From: an uncultured Collinsella sp.
GTDB taxonomy: Bacteria > Actinomycetota > Coriobacteriia > Coriobacteriales > Coriobacteriaceae
Assembly (NCBI GenBank): GCA_902496945.1
Contig: CABVDE010000005.1
Coordinates: 1-63,480 of the forward strand
DNA: 63,480 nucleotides
Direction: 5' to 3'
The position numbers were made by a program, and so were the translations under genes. Within the stretch, counting starts at the first letter, position 1. Each line of letters starts with the position of its first letter. The notes below the pieces were generated by a model. The model was not told the DNA's origin. It was given only the letters and a program-made list of their open reading frames with translations, and did not search any database. Shown here piece by piece: positions 7,836 through 16,205 of the stretch.

Positions 7836-8762
7836 ATGCCCATTCGCATTCCCGACGCCCTCCCTGCCGCCGCGCAGCTCGAGAGTGAGAACATCTTTGT
7901 CATGACCGAGTACCGCGCGCTGCACCAGGACATCCGTCCGCTGCGCGTGCTCATCCTCAACCTCATGCCCACCAAAATCGCCACCGAGACGCAGATCATG
8001 CGCAAGCTCTCCAACACGCCGCTGCAGGTGGAGGTGGACCTGCTGCGCACCAAGACGCACGAGGCCACGCACGTGAGCGCCGGCCACTTGGAGACGTTTT
8101 ACCGCACGTTCGACGACATCCGCGACATCCACTACGACGGCCTGATCATCACGGGCGCGCCGGTGGAGCAGATGCCGTTCGAAGAGGTCGACTACTGGCC
8201 CGAGCTCTGCCAGATCATGGACTGGTCCACCACACACGTGCACTCTACGCTGCACATTTGCTGGGGCGCGCAGGCGGGGCTCTACCATCATTACGGTATT
8301 CAGAAGTACGACCTGCCGGCAAAGGCGAGCGGCGTGTTTGAGCATTATCTGGTGAAGCCGCAAAGCCCGCTGGTCCGCGGCTTTGACGACCGTTTCTATG
8401 CCGTGCATTCGCGCAACACCGATGTGCGCCGCGAGGACGTGGAGGCCGAGCCGCAGCTTGAGGTCGTGGCCGTATCAGACGAGGTGGGCCTGTACATCGT
8501 CAAGTCGACCGACAGTCGCCGCTTCTTTGTCTTTGGCCATCCCGAGTACGATACCGACACGCTGCGCCTGGAGTACGAGCGCGATGTGAAGCGCGGGCTC
8601 AACCCTCAAGTGCCGGCGCATTACTTCCCGAACGACGACCCCACGACCGAGCCGCGCAACGTCTGGCGCAGCCAGGCTCAGCTGTTTTACACCAACTGGC
8701 TCAACTACTACGTCTACCAGACCACGCCCTACGACCTGGCCCGCGCCGGCGAGGAGCACTAG
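7836..8762 (+). CDS. metAA: Homoserine O-acetyltransferase (MetA family)
   Basis: 308 residues from ATG 7836, preceded by TTAGGAG. It acylates homoserine in methionine synthesis. The glutamine-amidotransferase-like fold has the nucleophile Cys142 (HICWGAQAG) and the dyad partners His235 and Glu237 (GHPEYD). Residue 111, in TGAPVEQMPF, is Glu. In characterised MetA enzymes Glu111 favours acetyl-CoA and Gly111 favours succinyl-CoA, so this one is predicted to be an acetyltransferase despite the common succinyltransferase label. No SAM riboswitch or S-box is evident upstream. The start was chosen over the longer frame because the extension runs through the palindromic repeats. Confidence 0.93.
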   Translation: MPIRIPDALPAAAQLESENIFVMTEYRALHQDIRPLRVLILNLMPTKIATETQIMRKLSNTPLQVEVDLLRTKTHEATHVSAGHLETFYRTFDDIRDIHYDGLIITGAPVEQMPFEEVDYWPELCQIMDWSTTHVHSTLHICWGAQAGLYHHYGIQKYDLPAKASGVFEHYLVKPQSPLVRGFDDRFYAVHSRNTDVRREDVEAEPQLEVVAVSDEVGLYIVKSTDSRRFFVFGHPEYDTDTLRLEYERDVKRGLNPQVPAHYFPNDDPTTEPRNVWRSQAQLFYTNWLNYYVYQTTPYDLARAGEEH

Positions 8763-8804
8763 ACTGCGATGGTACTGCTGTAGCCGTGGCTGATGTGGCG
8801 GCGA

Positions 8805-9401
8805 TTAGGCGCTGATGATGTTGGGCAGCGGCAGGTCGTGGGCATCGGTGGGGACGTGGTTGATGCGTTGTTCGTCAAAGGCGATGCCGATGATTTGGCA
8901 TGCGGGTGAGAGCATGGGCAGGTAGCGGTCGTAGCAACCGCCGCCGTAGCCCAGACGCGCGCCGGTTTGATCGAAGGCCACGAGCGGCACAACAATCATG
9001 TCGAGTGCTTCGGCAGGCACGATGGGGAAGCGGTCGCTGTCGATGTCCGTGGCCGCGAAGGCCCGCGCGGGGTGGGCGATAAACGGAGCCGCGAACGCAT
9101 CGTCGGCGGCAACTGCTCGCATGCACATGCGCTGGCCACAAGCTGCGGCATTAATTGCCGAGAGCATGCACGGATAGGCCACGCGCCAGCCGCGCGCGGC
9201 GACCGCAGCGGCAAACGCGGCAGGGTTGACCTCGGAACCCATCGCGGCATAGATGGCAACGGTGTGCGGCACTGCGGCATCCGAGCGATCCAACAGCTCA
9301 ACCAGCCGCGTACAGATAACGGCGGACTTTGCCGCACGCACATCCAAATCAAGAGCATCGCGCCGGGAAATCACCGCCCGTCGCAACTCAGCCTTATCCA
9401 T
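8805..9401 (-). CDS. 5-formyltetrahydrofolate cyclo-ligase
   Basis: 198 residues from ATG 9401 (MDKAELRRAVISRRDAL), with GAGGGAG upstream. A longer frame would need a TTG start inside a likely repeat. The product converts 5-formyl-THF to 5,10-methenyl-THF using ATP. The signature loop RLGYGGGCYDRYLP lies near the C-terminus, and the N-terminal KxxxR pattern for ATP is present. It converges with metA, leaving 42 nt between stops, and is not obviously in an operon. Confidence 0.92.
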   Translation of the reverse strand: MDKAELRRAVISRRDALDLDVRAAKSAVICTRLVELLDRSDAAVPHTVAIYAAMGSEVNPAAFAAAVAARGWRVAYPCMLSAINAAACGQRMCMRAVAADDAFAAPFIAHPARAFAATDIDSDRFPIVPAEALDMIVVPLVAFDQTGARLGYGGGCYDRYLPMLSPACQIIGIAFDEQRINHVPTDAHDLPLPNIISA

Positions 9402-9522
9402 CCCAGCTCCCTCTCCCAAACCTACCAAAAAGGGACAGGTTTATTTTGGCAGGTTTTATCTGGGCAAACGTCGAAGCCGCCGTAAAGGCGCCCTTTGTGG
9501 CGGCTTCGACTCGACGTTGGCT

Positions 9523-9852
9523 TCACAGCGCCGCAGCGATCGCTTCAGTCACAAACTTATTGAGTGACTCACCCTTCTTTGCCGCCGCCAGCGCTGCTTG
9601 CTTGTGGAGCTCAGAGCCCGTTCTTACGTTGAACGAGCCCTTAAAAGCCCGCTCGGGTTCCTTGCCCTTCTCGGCGCAAAACTCAAGGTAATCGTCGACG
9701 GCGTCGTGGAAGCATTGCTCCACTTCTTCAGCCGTGGAGCCTTCAAATACGATTGCGTCCCTAATGCCGGCGACCATACCTGTTAGCACATGCTGTTCGG
9801 CATCGAACTCGACTGGGGCGAAATAACCCTTGTATGCCAAAACGTTACTCAT
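9523..9852 (-). CDS. hicB: HicB family antitoxin
   Basis: 109 residues. The partial RNase H-like HicB fold is MSNVLAYKGYFAPVEFDAEQHVLTGMVAGIRD, then a C-terminal ribbon/helix DNA-binding region (FNVRTGSELHKQAALAAAKKGESLNKFVTEAIAAAL). The ATG at 9852 sits behind GGAGGT and overlaps the end of hicA, so the pair is translationally coupled. A start five codons earlier is possible but would overlap the ribosome site. HicB normally binds HicA and represses the operon. Toxin first, antitoxin second is the usual order. Confidence 0.9.
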   Translation of the reverse strand: MSNVLAYKGYFAPVEFDAEQHVLTGMVAGIRDAIVFEGSTAEEVEQCFHDAVDDYLEFCAEKGKEPERAFKGSFNVRTGSELHKQAALAAAKKGESLNKFVTEAIAAAL

Positions 9853-10108
9853 GACTACCTCCGACATCTTGCAGAAAGCGAACGATGTTTCGAATGGTCC
9901 CCGCTGTCAATTCGTCAGATGGATGAGGCGTGTGCATTACGATCATCCTGCCATCTGATGGCCTGTAGAAGCGAACGCGCGATCCGGATGTCTTGCCTTT
10001 GCTGTCCATTTCAAAGCCATATGAAGCCATAACTTTAAGAAAGTCAGCGAATCTATACGTTGAAGGACAGCTAAGCAGCTGGGCGATGAGTTTATCGGAT
10101 CGAGTCAT
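9845..10108 (-). CDS. hicA: HicA family mRNA interferase toxin
   Basis: 87 residues, typical HicA dsRBD-like size. The N-terminal segment is KLIAQLLSCPSTYRFADFLKVMASYGFEM, followed by GSRVRFYR and MIVMHTPHPSDELTAGTIRNIVRFLQD. The conserved catalytic His lies in the HTPHP motif, and the GS..RF strand is kept. It probably cleaves mRNA when released from HicB. ATG at 10108 with only a weak GAGG upstream, which suits low toxin expression. It shares 8 nt with hicB. Both genes look intact. Confidence 0.88.
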   Translation of the reverse strand: MTRSDKLIAQLLSCPSTYRFADFLKVMASYGFEMDSKGKTSGSRVRFYRPSDGRMIVMHTPHPSDELTAGTIRNIVRFLQDVGGSHE

Positions 10109-10266
10109 CCCGCCTCACATTCTGCAACTATATTCTAGTTGCAATTTCAGTTTGATGCAAGCACCTCTACTATAGAACATGTGTGCGTATAGAACAAGTG
10201 TTCGAATCACAACTGAGGAAGGAGACAGGCACCTTTGTGGTGGTCTGTGCTGTGGAGTGGGCGTCT

Positions 10267-10343
10267 GCGGCGGTTTGTCTCAATCTGTAACAGTAGCTCG
10301 GCAAAATTGGACCTAGATGTTACAGATTGAGACAAACCGCCGC
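10267..10343. repeat. Perfect 26-bp inverted repeat with 25-nt loop
   Basis: The left arm (10267-10292) starts GCGGCGGTTTGTCTCAATC. The right arm (10318-10343) is its exact reverse complement, ending GACAAACCGCCGC. It lies in the 312-nt gap between hicA and the M16 peptidase gene, which holds no other gene. A third element of another family follows at 10381. Confidence 0.85.
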
Positions 10344-10380
10344 GGTGGGCTGCGCCGCCCCGCTCAAACCGCAGAAAAAA

Positions 10381-10412
10381 GGTAGATTTTCGGGCATGTC
10401 CCAAAATCTACC
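10381..10412. repeat. Third copy of the GTAGATTTT palindrome
   Basis: GGTAGATTTTCGGG, loop CATGT, CCCAAAATCTACC. In reverse orientation it matches the copies at 7684 and 7731. It ends 8 nt after the stop of the M16 peptidase gene on the minus strand and may act as its terminator. Confidence 0.75.
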
Positions 10413-10420
10413 TTGGTGCC

Positions 10421-13400
10421 TTAGGTCAGCAGGTCGACTACGTTGAAGCCGGCGTTGCTCTTGGCGATGACTTCGCGGCCGCCGAAGACGCAGGTGGGCG
10501 ACTCGGCCGCGATGCGTGTGACGTCGGCGCCGAGCGAGCGTAGCTCAGCGGGCGTTGCCGCGAGCATCTGGGCGCGGCGCTCCTCGCGGGCGTGCGGATC
10601 GAGGCCGGCCAGGTAGGTCGTGTTGCGGCGCTTGGTGAGCGCGTACGGCTTCACCGGCGCGTCCATGCCGCTCGCGCAGCTCACGATAAAGCCCTCAAAG
10701 GCGGCTTCGTCGGGCTCAAAGCTGCCGAGCCACTCGCCCGCGCGTTCCACGCGCTCAATCGAAGGATCGATTGCCGGGTCGCGGTAGGTGTAGAACGCCG
10801 TCTGGCGCTCGCCGGCTGCGCGGAATCCGCAGCCGTACGCACCGCCCTTCACGCGGATCTCGTTCCACAGGTAGTCGTAGGAGAGCGCGTTGGCAGCCAC
10901 CGCCCAGGCGCCCGTCACGTCAATGTGCAGGCGACGAGGATCGCACGCAAGCGCGGCAAAGCAGATGTCGCTGGGGATCACGAAGGCCTCGTGGCGGTCG
11001 CACGGCGCCGGCACCACGAGCGCGTCGCGGCCGGCACCATCGCCCGAACCCAGCCCCAGGTCGCCCGCGGCGGCCCAGTACGCGTTAAAGTCTTCATCGC
11101 TGCCGGTAAAGCTCGCCAGGCAGCCATCGGCCACAAAGATGCGGCCCGCCAGCTCGGCAAGCTTGGCGCGCAGGCTATCCAAGCGCTCGTCAAAGTGTTC
11201 GAGCAGATCACGCAAGAACAGGTAGAAGTCCACGCCCGAGAGCTGTTCGCGCACCACGGCCGAAGGCGAGCTGTAACTCATCGCGCGACCGAGTGCTGCC
11301 GAGTGGCCGTTGTTGATAAAGCCCTGCTCAAGCCCAATGCGAATCTGCGTGAGCACGTCGCGCACGCGATCGGCGTCGGCATCGAGCAGCAGCGTGCTCG
11401 ACCACACCTCGCGCGGCAGGTTTGCCAGCGCATCGATCTTCTCGGACAGGGCGCCGGCGCTTACCAGCAGGTAGGGGCGCACGCCGTCCACGTCGGGCTG
11501 CGTCATGACCTCGGTCGTAAAGCTCAAAAAGCCCAGCTTGCCGGCGATAAGGTTGTCGAGCTCCTCGGCCGAGTGTTCGCTCGTGGGCAGCTGTTTGAGC
11601 AGGCGGCAGAGTAGCGTCACATAGGGCAGGTCTTCAAACGCGACACAGCTCAGGTCGAAATACTGCATGGCGTAGGCCAGGCGGTTGGTGGGGATGCCGT
11701 GGCGCAGGCAGGGGATGGGCGCGGTCGTGTCCACAACGAGCGGCGGCTCGGGGCGTGCCTCGCCAATGTCGGACACGCGCAGGCGTGGCAGCGTGGCTTT
11801 GGCCTCGGGCGCGTCATCCGCCTCCTGCGCGGCGCGCAGCGCAGCCGTGCGCTCGACCACATCGGTCAGCTCGGCATCGGTCATGGCATCGCGCTTGGCT
11901 GCCAGCTCGGCAGCCTCGGCACTCTCCGCACCCTCGGCGGCATCCACCGGCACCAGCTCGACCAGCGCCATGTGGTCGTTTTCCAGCACGAGCTCGCGCA
12001 GCAGGTCCTCAAAATAGCTGCCGTCCAGCTCGCCGCGCAGCTCCTCGTACACCGGGCCGTATTTGAGCGCCAGCGTCGCGGCGTCGTCATCGTAGAGCCA
12101 GGTACTCAGCGCGTCGCACGCAATGGCCACGCCGTCGGCGATACCGTAGTCGCGCTGGCGCAGGTCGTATTCGTTGCTGCTGATGATGGCCTCTAGGCGC
12201 TCGCGCGGAACGCCGTGCTCGCACAGGTCGCGGCAGGCGTCCTGGAACACGCGGCGCAGCTCGCGCGCCACGCCGGGCTGCGCGTTTTGCAGCATGATGA
12301 GCTCGTAGGGCTGCAGGCTCTCGGCCGCGGTGTAGCTCACCACGTTGCCGCCCAGGCCGGCGGCAAGAATGGCCTTCTTAACCGGCGCCTCGTTGGAACC
12401 CAGCAGTGCCTCGAACAGGATGTCCGCCGCGATCGTGCGCTTGCGGTCGAGCGCGCTGCCCAGCACAAGACCCAGGCCCACCAGGGCGTTCTCGGGCGTG
12501 GTGGCCATCTCGACGCGCTTGTACTCGCAGGTCACGGGCGCCTGCACGACCAGCGGATTGGGCGCCAGCGTGGACGGGTCCTCGCCGGCGGCGACGGCTG
12601 CGTCCATGCGGCGACTCGCGGCACTCGGCTGCGACAGATAGCGCTCGTCCAAAAAGGCCAGTGCACGGTCCACGTCCAGGTCACCGTAGAGCGTGATGTA
12701 GGAGTTGGAAGGATTGTAGTGGCGCGCGTGCGTGTCCAGGAACTGCTCGTAGGTGAGCGCAGGAATCGCGCGCGGGTCGCCGCCGCTCTCGTGCGCATAG
12801 GCGGTGTCGGGATAGAGCGCGGCGTTGACGGCGTCGTCCAGCACGCTCATGGGGTCGGACAACGCGCCCTTCATCTCGTTGAACACCACGCCGTTATAGC
12901 GTAGGGTTCCCTCGCGCAGGCTTGCGGAACTGCCGTTGCCCTCGCCCTCGTTGCTCTCCGGCAGGTCCAGCTCGTAGTGCCAGCCCTCCTGCTCAAAAAT
13001 GGTGGGCTTGGTGTAGATGGCCGGGTTGAACACCGCGTCCAGGTACACGTCCATCAGGTTGTACAGATCTTGCTCGTTGGTGGTGGCGACGGGGTAGATG
13101 GTCTTGTCGGGGTAGGTCATGGCGTTGAGGAACGTCTGCATGGAGCTCTTGATCAGGTCCACGAACGGCTCCTTGACGGGAAACTTGGCCGATCCGCACA
13201 GCACCGAGTGCTCGAGGATATGGAACACGCCGGTGGAATCGGCCGGCGGCGTCTTAAAGCCAATGGCAAAAGCCTTGTTTTCGTCGTCGCACGCCAGGTA
13301 CAGCAGGCGAGCGCCCGAGGCGGTGTGGCGCAGCACGTAGGCGTCCGAGTCGAGCTCGGGCACGGTCTCGCAGCGCTCGACGGCAAAGCCGTGACAGGTG

Positions 13401-13459
13401 GTGCCAGGCACCAGCAGCGCGGCGGCAGCGGCGCGCGGGTCGGTTGAGGTGGTGGGCAT
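10421..13459 (-). CDS. M16C-type zinc metallopeptidase (presequence protease-like)
   Basis: 1012 residues from ATG 13459 (MPTTSTDPRAAAAAL), which has AAAGGAG 8 nt upstream. The longer frame is unsupported. The inverted zinc motif HILEH gives His80, Glu83 and His84, followed by SVLCGSAKFPVKEPF, typical of the M16C/PreP group. The ~1000-residue length fits two M16 halves joined by a helical hinge. Such enzymes degrade peptides inside a closed chamber. There is no signal peptide, so it is probably cytoplasmic. It is monocistronic, with palindromes on both sides. Confidence 0.9.
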   Translation of the reverse strand: MPTTSTDPRAAAAALLVPGTTCHGFAVERCETVPELDSDAYVLRHTASGARLLYLACDDENKAFAIGFKTPPADSTGVFHILEHSVLCGSAKFPVKEPFVDLIKSSMQTFLNAMTYPDKTIYPVATTNEQDLYNLMDVYLDAVFNPAIYTKPTIFEQEGWHYELDLPESNEGEGNGSSASLREGTLRYNGVVFNEMKGALSDPMSVLDDAVNAALYPDTAYAHESGGDPRAIPALTYEQFLDTHARHYNPSNSYITLYGDLDVDRALAFLDERYLSQPSAASRRMDAAVAAGEDPSTLAPNPLVVQAPVTCEYKRVEMATTPENALVGLGLVLGSALDRKRTIAADILFEALLGSNEAPVKKAILAAGLGGNVVSYTAAESLQPYELIMLQNAQPGVARELRRVFQDACRDLCEHGVPRERLEAIISSNEYDLRQRDYGIADGVAIACDALSTWLYDDDAATLALKYGPVYEELRGELDGSYFEDLLRELVLENDHMALVELVPVDAAEGAESAEAAELAAKRDAMTDAELTDVVERTAALRAAQEADDAPEAKATLPRLRVSDIGEARPEPPLVVDTTAPIPCLRHGIPTNRLAYAMQYFDLSCVAFEDLPYVTLLCRLLKQLPTSEHSAEELDNLIAGKLGFLSFTTEVMTQPDVDGVRPYLLVSAGALSEKIDALANLPREVWSSTLLLDADADRVRDVLTQIRIGLEQGFINNGHSAALGRAMSYSSPSAVVREQLSGVDFYLFLRDLLEHFDERLDSLRAKLAELAGRIFVADGCLASFTGSDEDFNAYWAAAGDLGLGSGDGAGRDALVVPAPCDRHEAFVIPSDICFAALACDPRRLHIDVTGAWAVAANALSYDYLWNEIRVKGGAYGCGFRAAGERQTAFYTYRDPAIDPSIERVERAGEWLGSFEPDEAAFEGFIVSCASGMDAPVKPYALTKRRNTTYLAGLDPHAREERRAQMLAATPAELRSLGADVTRIAAESPTCVFGGREVIAKSNAGFNVVDLLT

Positions 13460-13596
13460 ATGCAGTCTCCTTTGACGCCCCAGCGGGGGCGAATCGAGTC
13501 GAATCCTCGAGAGTATACCCATATGGGGCCGCGGCTCTGCGGCGAACTGGAGACGATGCCGTCGGATTGGACAAAGGCCCTGCGTGACCGCCGCGC

Positions 13597-13710
13597 GAGC
13601 GTGGATATTCGGACACACGAGCGCGGATTTTCGGACGGAATCAGCCTCAAAACGCCCAAAAGCCGTCCAAATATCCGCCCTCATTTCCCGACCGTCCAAA
13701 ATCCACGCTC
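13597..13710. repeat. Nested inverted repeat upstream of the M16 gene
   Basis: The outer arms are GAGCGTGGATATTCGGAC (13597-13614) and GTCCAAAATCCACGCTC (13694-13710). The inner arms are GAGCGCGGATTTTCGGACGG (13619-13638) and CCGTCCAAATATCCGCCCTC (13663-13682). Outer and inner arms are themselves related, so the element looks like a palindrome built from a duplicated unit. It occupies part of the 562-nt gap 13460-14021, which has no credible ORF. Confidence 0.75.
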
Positions 13711-13725
13711 ATCCGCCGCCCGCAC

Positions 13726-13960
13726 ATCTCTCATCTCTCATTCGTCACTAATACGAGAGATAACAGAAAGACGAGAGATGAATATGAGAGATAACTGAGC
13801 AGCAAAGAGACAAGAAATCACGGTATTGTCTCAATACTGATTGTTCTACCAGCAAAAACATGTTTAAATGAAACAGATGGTAGATATCTTATCTCTCATC
13901 TTTCACTCATCTCTAATACGAGAGATAACAGAGAGACAAGAGATAATTACGAGAGATAAC
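13726..13960. promoter_or_regulatory. Arrays of a GAGAGAT motif before the AlbA_2 gene
   Basis: GAGAGATAAC or a near match occurs at 13755, 13773 (GAGAGATG) and 13786, then again at 13920, about 13938 (AGAGATAAT) and 13951. Both arrays therefore have the spacing 0, +18, +31. Reverse-complement copies (ATCTCTC) lie just upstream of each array (13726-13741 and 13891-13897). The second array ends about 60 nt before the start of the downstream gene, which encodes a winged-helix protein. A multi-site operator is the simplest reading (inference). Confidence 0.55.
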
Positions 13961-14021
13961 TGAGAGACGAAGGAAATCTATTCGCGGCATTCTCCGCCGG
14001 ACCGAGCGAAAGGACGTGCAG

Positions 14022-15488
14022 ATGAACGAGAACGAACTGATCGGTCTGCTCGAGTCTTTAAGGCGCATGGGCTCGGACGATCTTAGCGTCGAGGTCAAGG
14101 AGAGCGCCACGACGCTTTCTCGCGACGTATGGGAAACGGTTAGCGCATTCGCGAATACCGCCGGCGGAATTATCGTGCTCGGCGTGAGCGAGCGCGCGGG
14201 CTTTGTCCCGGTTGAGGACTTTGAGACCGAGAAGGTGCTCAACCAATTTGTCGCAGGCATGGGTGATGCCGGCGGTCGCGGAAAACTGGCCAATCCGCCC
14301 AAATACACTATTGAGCGCGTGGAGCTTCGGGGCACCGTGGTTCTCGTTATCACGATTGAGGAGCTCGACCCGTCGAGCAAGCCCTGCTATGTAATAGAAC
14401 GCGGCGCCCAGGGCGGCAGCTACAAGCGCATTGATGACAAAGACGTGCCACTTTCATCGACCGAGGTTTTGGCACTGTCGTCATACGAGCGGACGAGTCC
14501 TAGCGATCGCGATGCAGTGCCCGGCGCGGTTGCAGGCGATCTTGACGAGGCACTGGTCGATCGCACGATAGAGCGTGCTTTCTCGCTGACACCTCGGGCA
14601 ATGCGCGGCGCGCCGGACAAGAAAACGAAGCTGGAGCGCCTGAATTTCCTCGACTCCCAGGGCAAAGTTACTAAGGCCGGACTCCTGGCTGCGGGTGCCT
14701 ATCCTCAGCAGTTCTATCCCAAGCTCTTTATCGATGTGGCGGTCTATGCCGGAACGCAGAAGGGCGCGGCGGGGTCGTTGAGGTTCATGGACCGTACGAT
14801 CTGCGAGGGAACGTTGGGCGAAATGATCTCGGATGCCGTCGCGGCAATCGCCAAGAATTTGCGGCGAACCTCGACGATCCAAGGCGTCTCGCGTGTCGAC
14901 TCGCTGGAGATTCCCGAGGAAGTCCTACGCGAGGCAATCGCCAACGCCGTAATCCACCGAGAATACGGAGATCGGTTCTGTGGGCAATCGATCGCTGTTG
15001 ACGTTTTTGATGACCGTATCGAGGTGACGAACCCCGGCGGCCTATACGGAGGAAAGACTCGCGAGAACCTGTTTGACGGCAACTCCCGATGTCGCAATGC
15101 GACGCTTGTGAAGCTCATGTCGATTGTCCCGCTGCCGGATGGCGCAGGTTCGCCGGCTGAGGGCAATGGCTCGGGCATCCCGATGATGATCGATGCCATG
15201 CGCGCGCATGGTCTGGCCGAGCCCCTGTTCTGCCCGGGGTTCGATCGGTTCAAGGTCGTACTTTACCGTTCAAAGATCGAGCCGGTCGATCGTGGCGGGG
15301 GCTTAATTGTGACGGCACTCAAACATTACGGCGAGCTGGGGACGCGTGAGCTGGCAGAGCGCACGGGGCTCACAATTTCCCAGGTTAGGTCGCGCGTCAA
15401 CGCGCTCATTGCTCAAGGCGAGCTTGAGCCCACGGCGCCGGCGACGAGCCGCAACCGCAAGTATCGACTGTTGGAGCGCGTGGAATAA
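14022..15488 (+). CDS. AlbA_2 (Schlafen-like) domain, HATPase-like, winged-helix protein
   Basis: 488 residues from ATG 14022, with AAAGGA 7 nt upstream; a GTG 6 nt earlier is too close to that site. Residues ~20-140 form an AlbA_2 domain (DLSVEVKESATTLSRDVWETVSAFANTAGG, cut here into VEVKES and AFANTAGGIIVLGVSE). Around 300-370 is a GHKL-type segment (EAIANAVIHREYGD, then DRIEVTNPGGLYGG). The C-terminus is a winged helix (GTRELAERTGLTISQVRSRVNAL). Proteins of this plan are annotated as RecG-like helicases or transcriptional regulators, but most have no tested function. It borders a restriction-modification system. Direct and inverted GAGAGAT copies upstream suggest autoregulation. Confidence 0.82.
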   Translation: MNENELIGLLESLRRMGSDDLSVEVKESATTLSRDVWETVSAFANTAGGIIVLGVSERAGFVPVEDFETEKVLNQFVAGMGDAGGRGKLANPPKYTIERVELRGTVVLVITIEELDPSSKPCYVIERGAQGGSYKRIDDKDVPLSSTEVLALSSYERTSPSDRDAVPGAVAGDLDEALVDRTIERAFSLTPRAMRGAPDKKTKLERLNFLDSQGKVTKAGLLAAGAYPQQFYPKLFIDVAVYAGTQKGAAGSLRFMDRTICEGTLGEMISDAVAAIAKNLRRTSTIQGVSRVDSLEIPEEVLREAIANAVIHREYGDRFCGQSIAVDVFDDRIEVTNPGGLYGGKTRENLFDGNSRCRNATLVKLMSIVPLPDGAGSPAEGNGSGIPMMIDAMRAHGLAEPLFCPGFDRFKVVLYRSKIEPVDRGGGLIVTALKHYGELGTRELAERTGLTISQVRSRVNALIAQGELEPTAPATSRNRKYRLLERVE

Positions 15489-15588
15489 ATGCGTTAGCGG
15501 ACGAGGCGACCCAATAATCGACCCTCGATTGGCGCCCACTAAGGTTAAGCGGTTGTTGCCCAGTTGACGGTGATGCTAAAGACTCGGC

Positions 15589-16080
15589 TTACGCCGGCAT
15601 GGCCGCGAACCCGTCCATCAAGAACAGCCTAAGAACCAGCTTGATGACATATCCCGGTTTGACTTCAGCCGCGTCAAAGACATGGCGCTCGGCGAGCTCG
15701 CTGCAGTATGTATAGATGTCGCGGATAAGGTCCGCGCCCGAAAGCGTAAACATGTAGCCTGCGTCCGAAAGCGCATTGGGCGCGGCGGGCAACTTGGCCA
15801 TGTGGCAGAACGTTTGCAGGTCGGGCGCCATAACATTCTGGTAGTCGAGGTGGCCGCTGGCATCCTGTGCGGCAAGCTCCAATTGGCGCACAAAATCCAG
15901 CGCCGCCGCTAACACAAAGCTCGGCGTAGGCGCATTGACGTCCTGAGTGGTCGCCACAAGCCTGCCCGCCGCCTGCGTGACAAGCCAAGCGACCTCGCGC
16001 TGGCAACGCACGGCCTTGCGCGTAACCGGCTTGATGGACGAAGAAGAAACGCTTCCCTTGGGCGGATTCGAAACAGCCAC
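15589..16080 (-). CDS. Unrecognised 163-residue protein in the restriction-modification island
   Basis: The GTG start at 16080 gives MAVSNPPKGSVSSSSIKP and has GGGAGG 5 nt upstream. The longer frame to 16389 overlaps the methyltransferase and is unlikely. The protein appears wholly soluble and helical, with no signal peptide or membrane segment, and a central stretch DLQTFCHMAKLPAAPNALSD. I do not recognise the family. It points the same way as the methyltransferase and lies 125 nt beyond its stop, so it may be co-transcribed with it. A small accessory or control role in the island is possible but is guesswork. Confidence 0.6.
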   Translation of the reverse strand: MAVSNPPKGSVSSSSIKPVTRKAVRCQREVAWLVTQAAGRLVATTQDVNAPTPSFVLAAALDFVRQLELAAQDASGHLDYQNVMAPDLQTFCHMAKLPAAPNALSDAGYMFTLSGADLIRDIYTYCSELAERHVFDAAEVKPGYVIKLVLRLFLMDGFAAMPA

Positions 16081-16205
16081 AAGAACCTCCCATGAACGAC
16101 CCGGCCCAACAAGCCCGGATGAAACACGTGCTACATCAGTATACGGGGAAGTGGGGTGGAAAAACGGAGTCGACAGCGTGAACTGCCGGCTCCGGATTGC
16201 TTGCC

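Noticed and set aside
9425..9465. AAAAAGGGACAGGTTTATTTTGG segment as a palindromic repeat
   Set aside because: Only short CCAAAA/TTTTGG ends pair, and no second copy was found in the window. It may be half of a known element, but I cannot support it.
13755..13960. GAGAGAT repeats as a CRISPR array
   Set aside because: Repeat units are about 10 nt with 3-11 nt between them, there are no cas genes, and the copies are inverted as well as direct.
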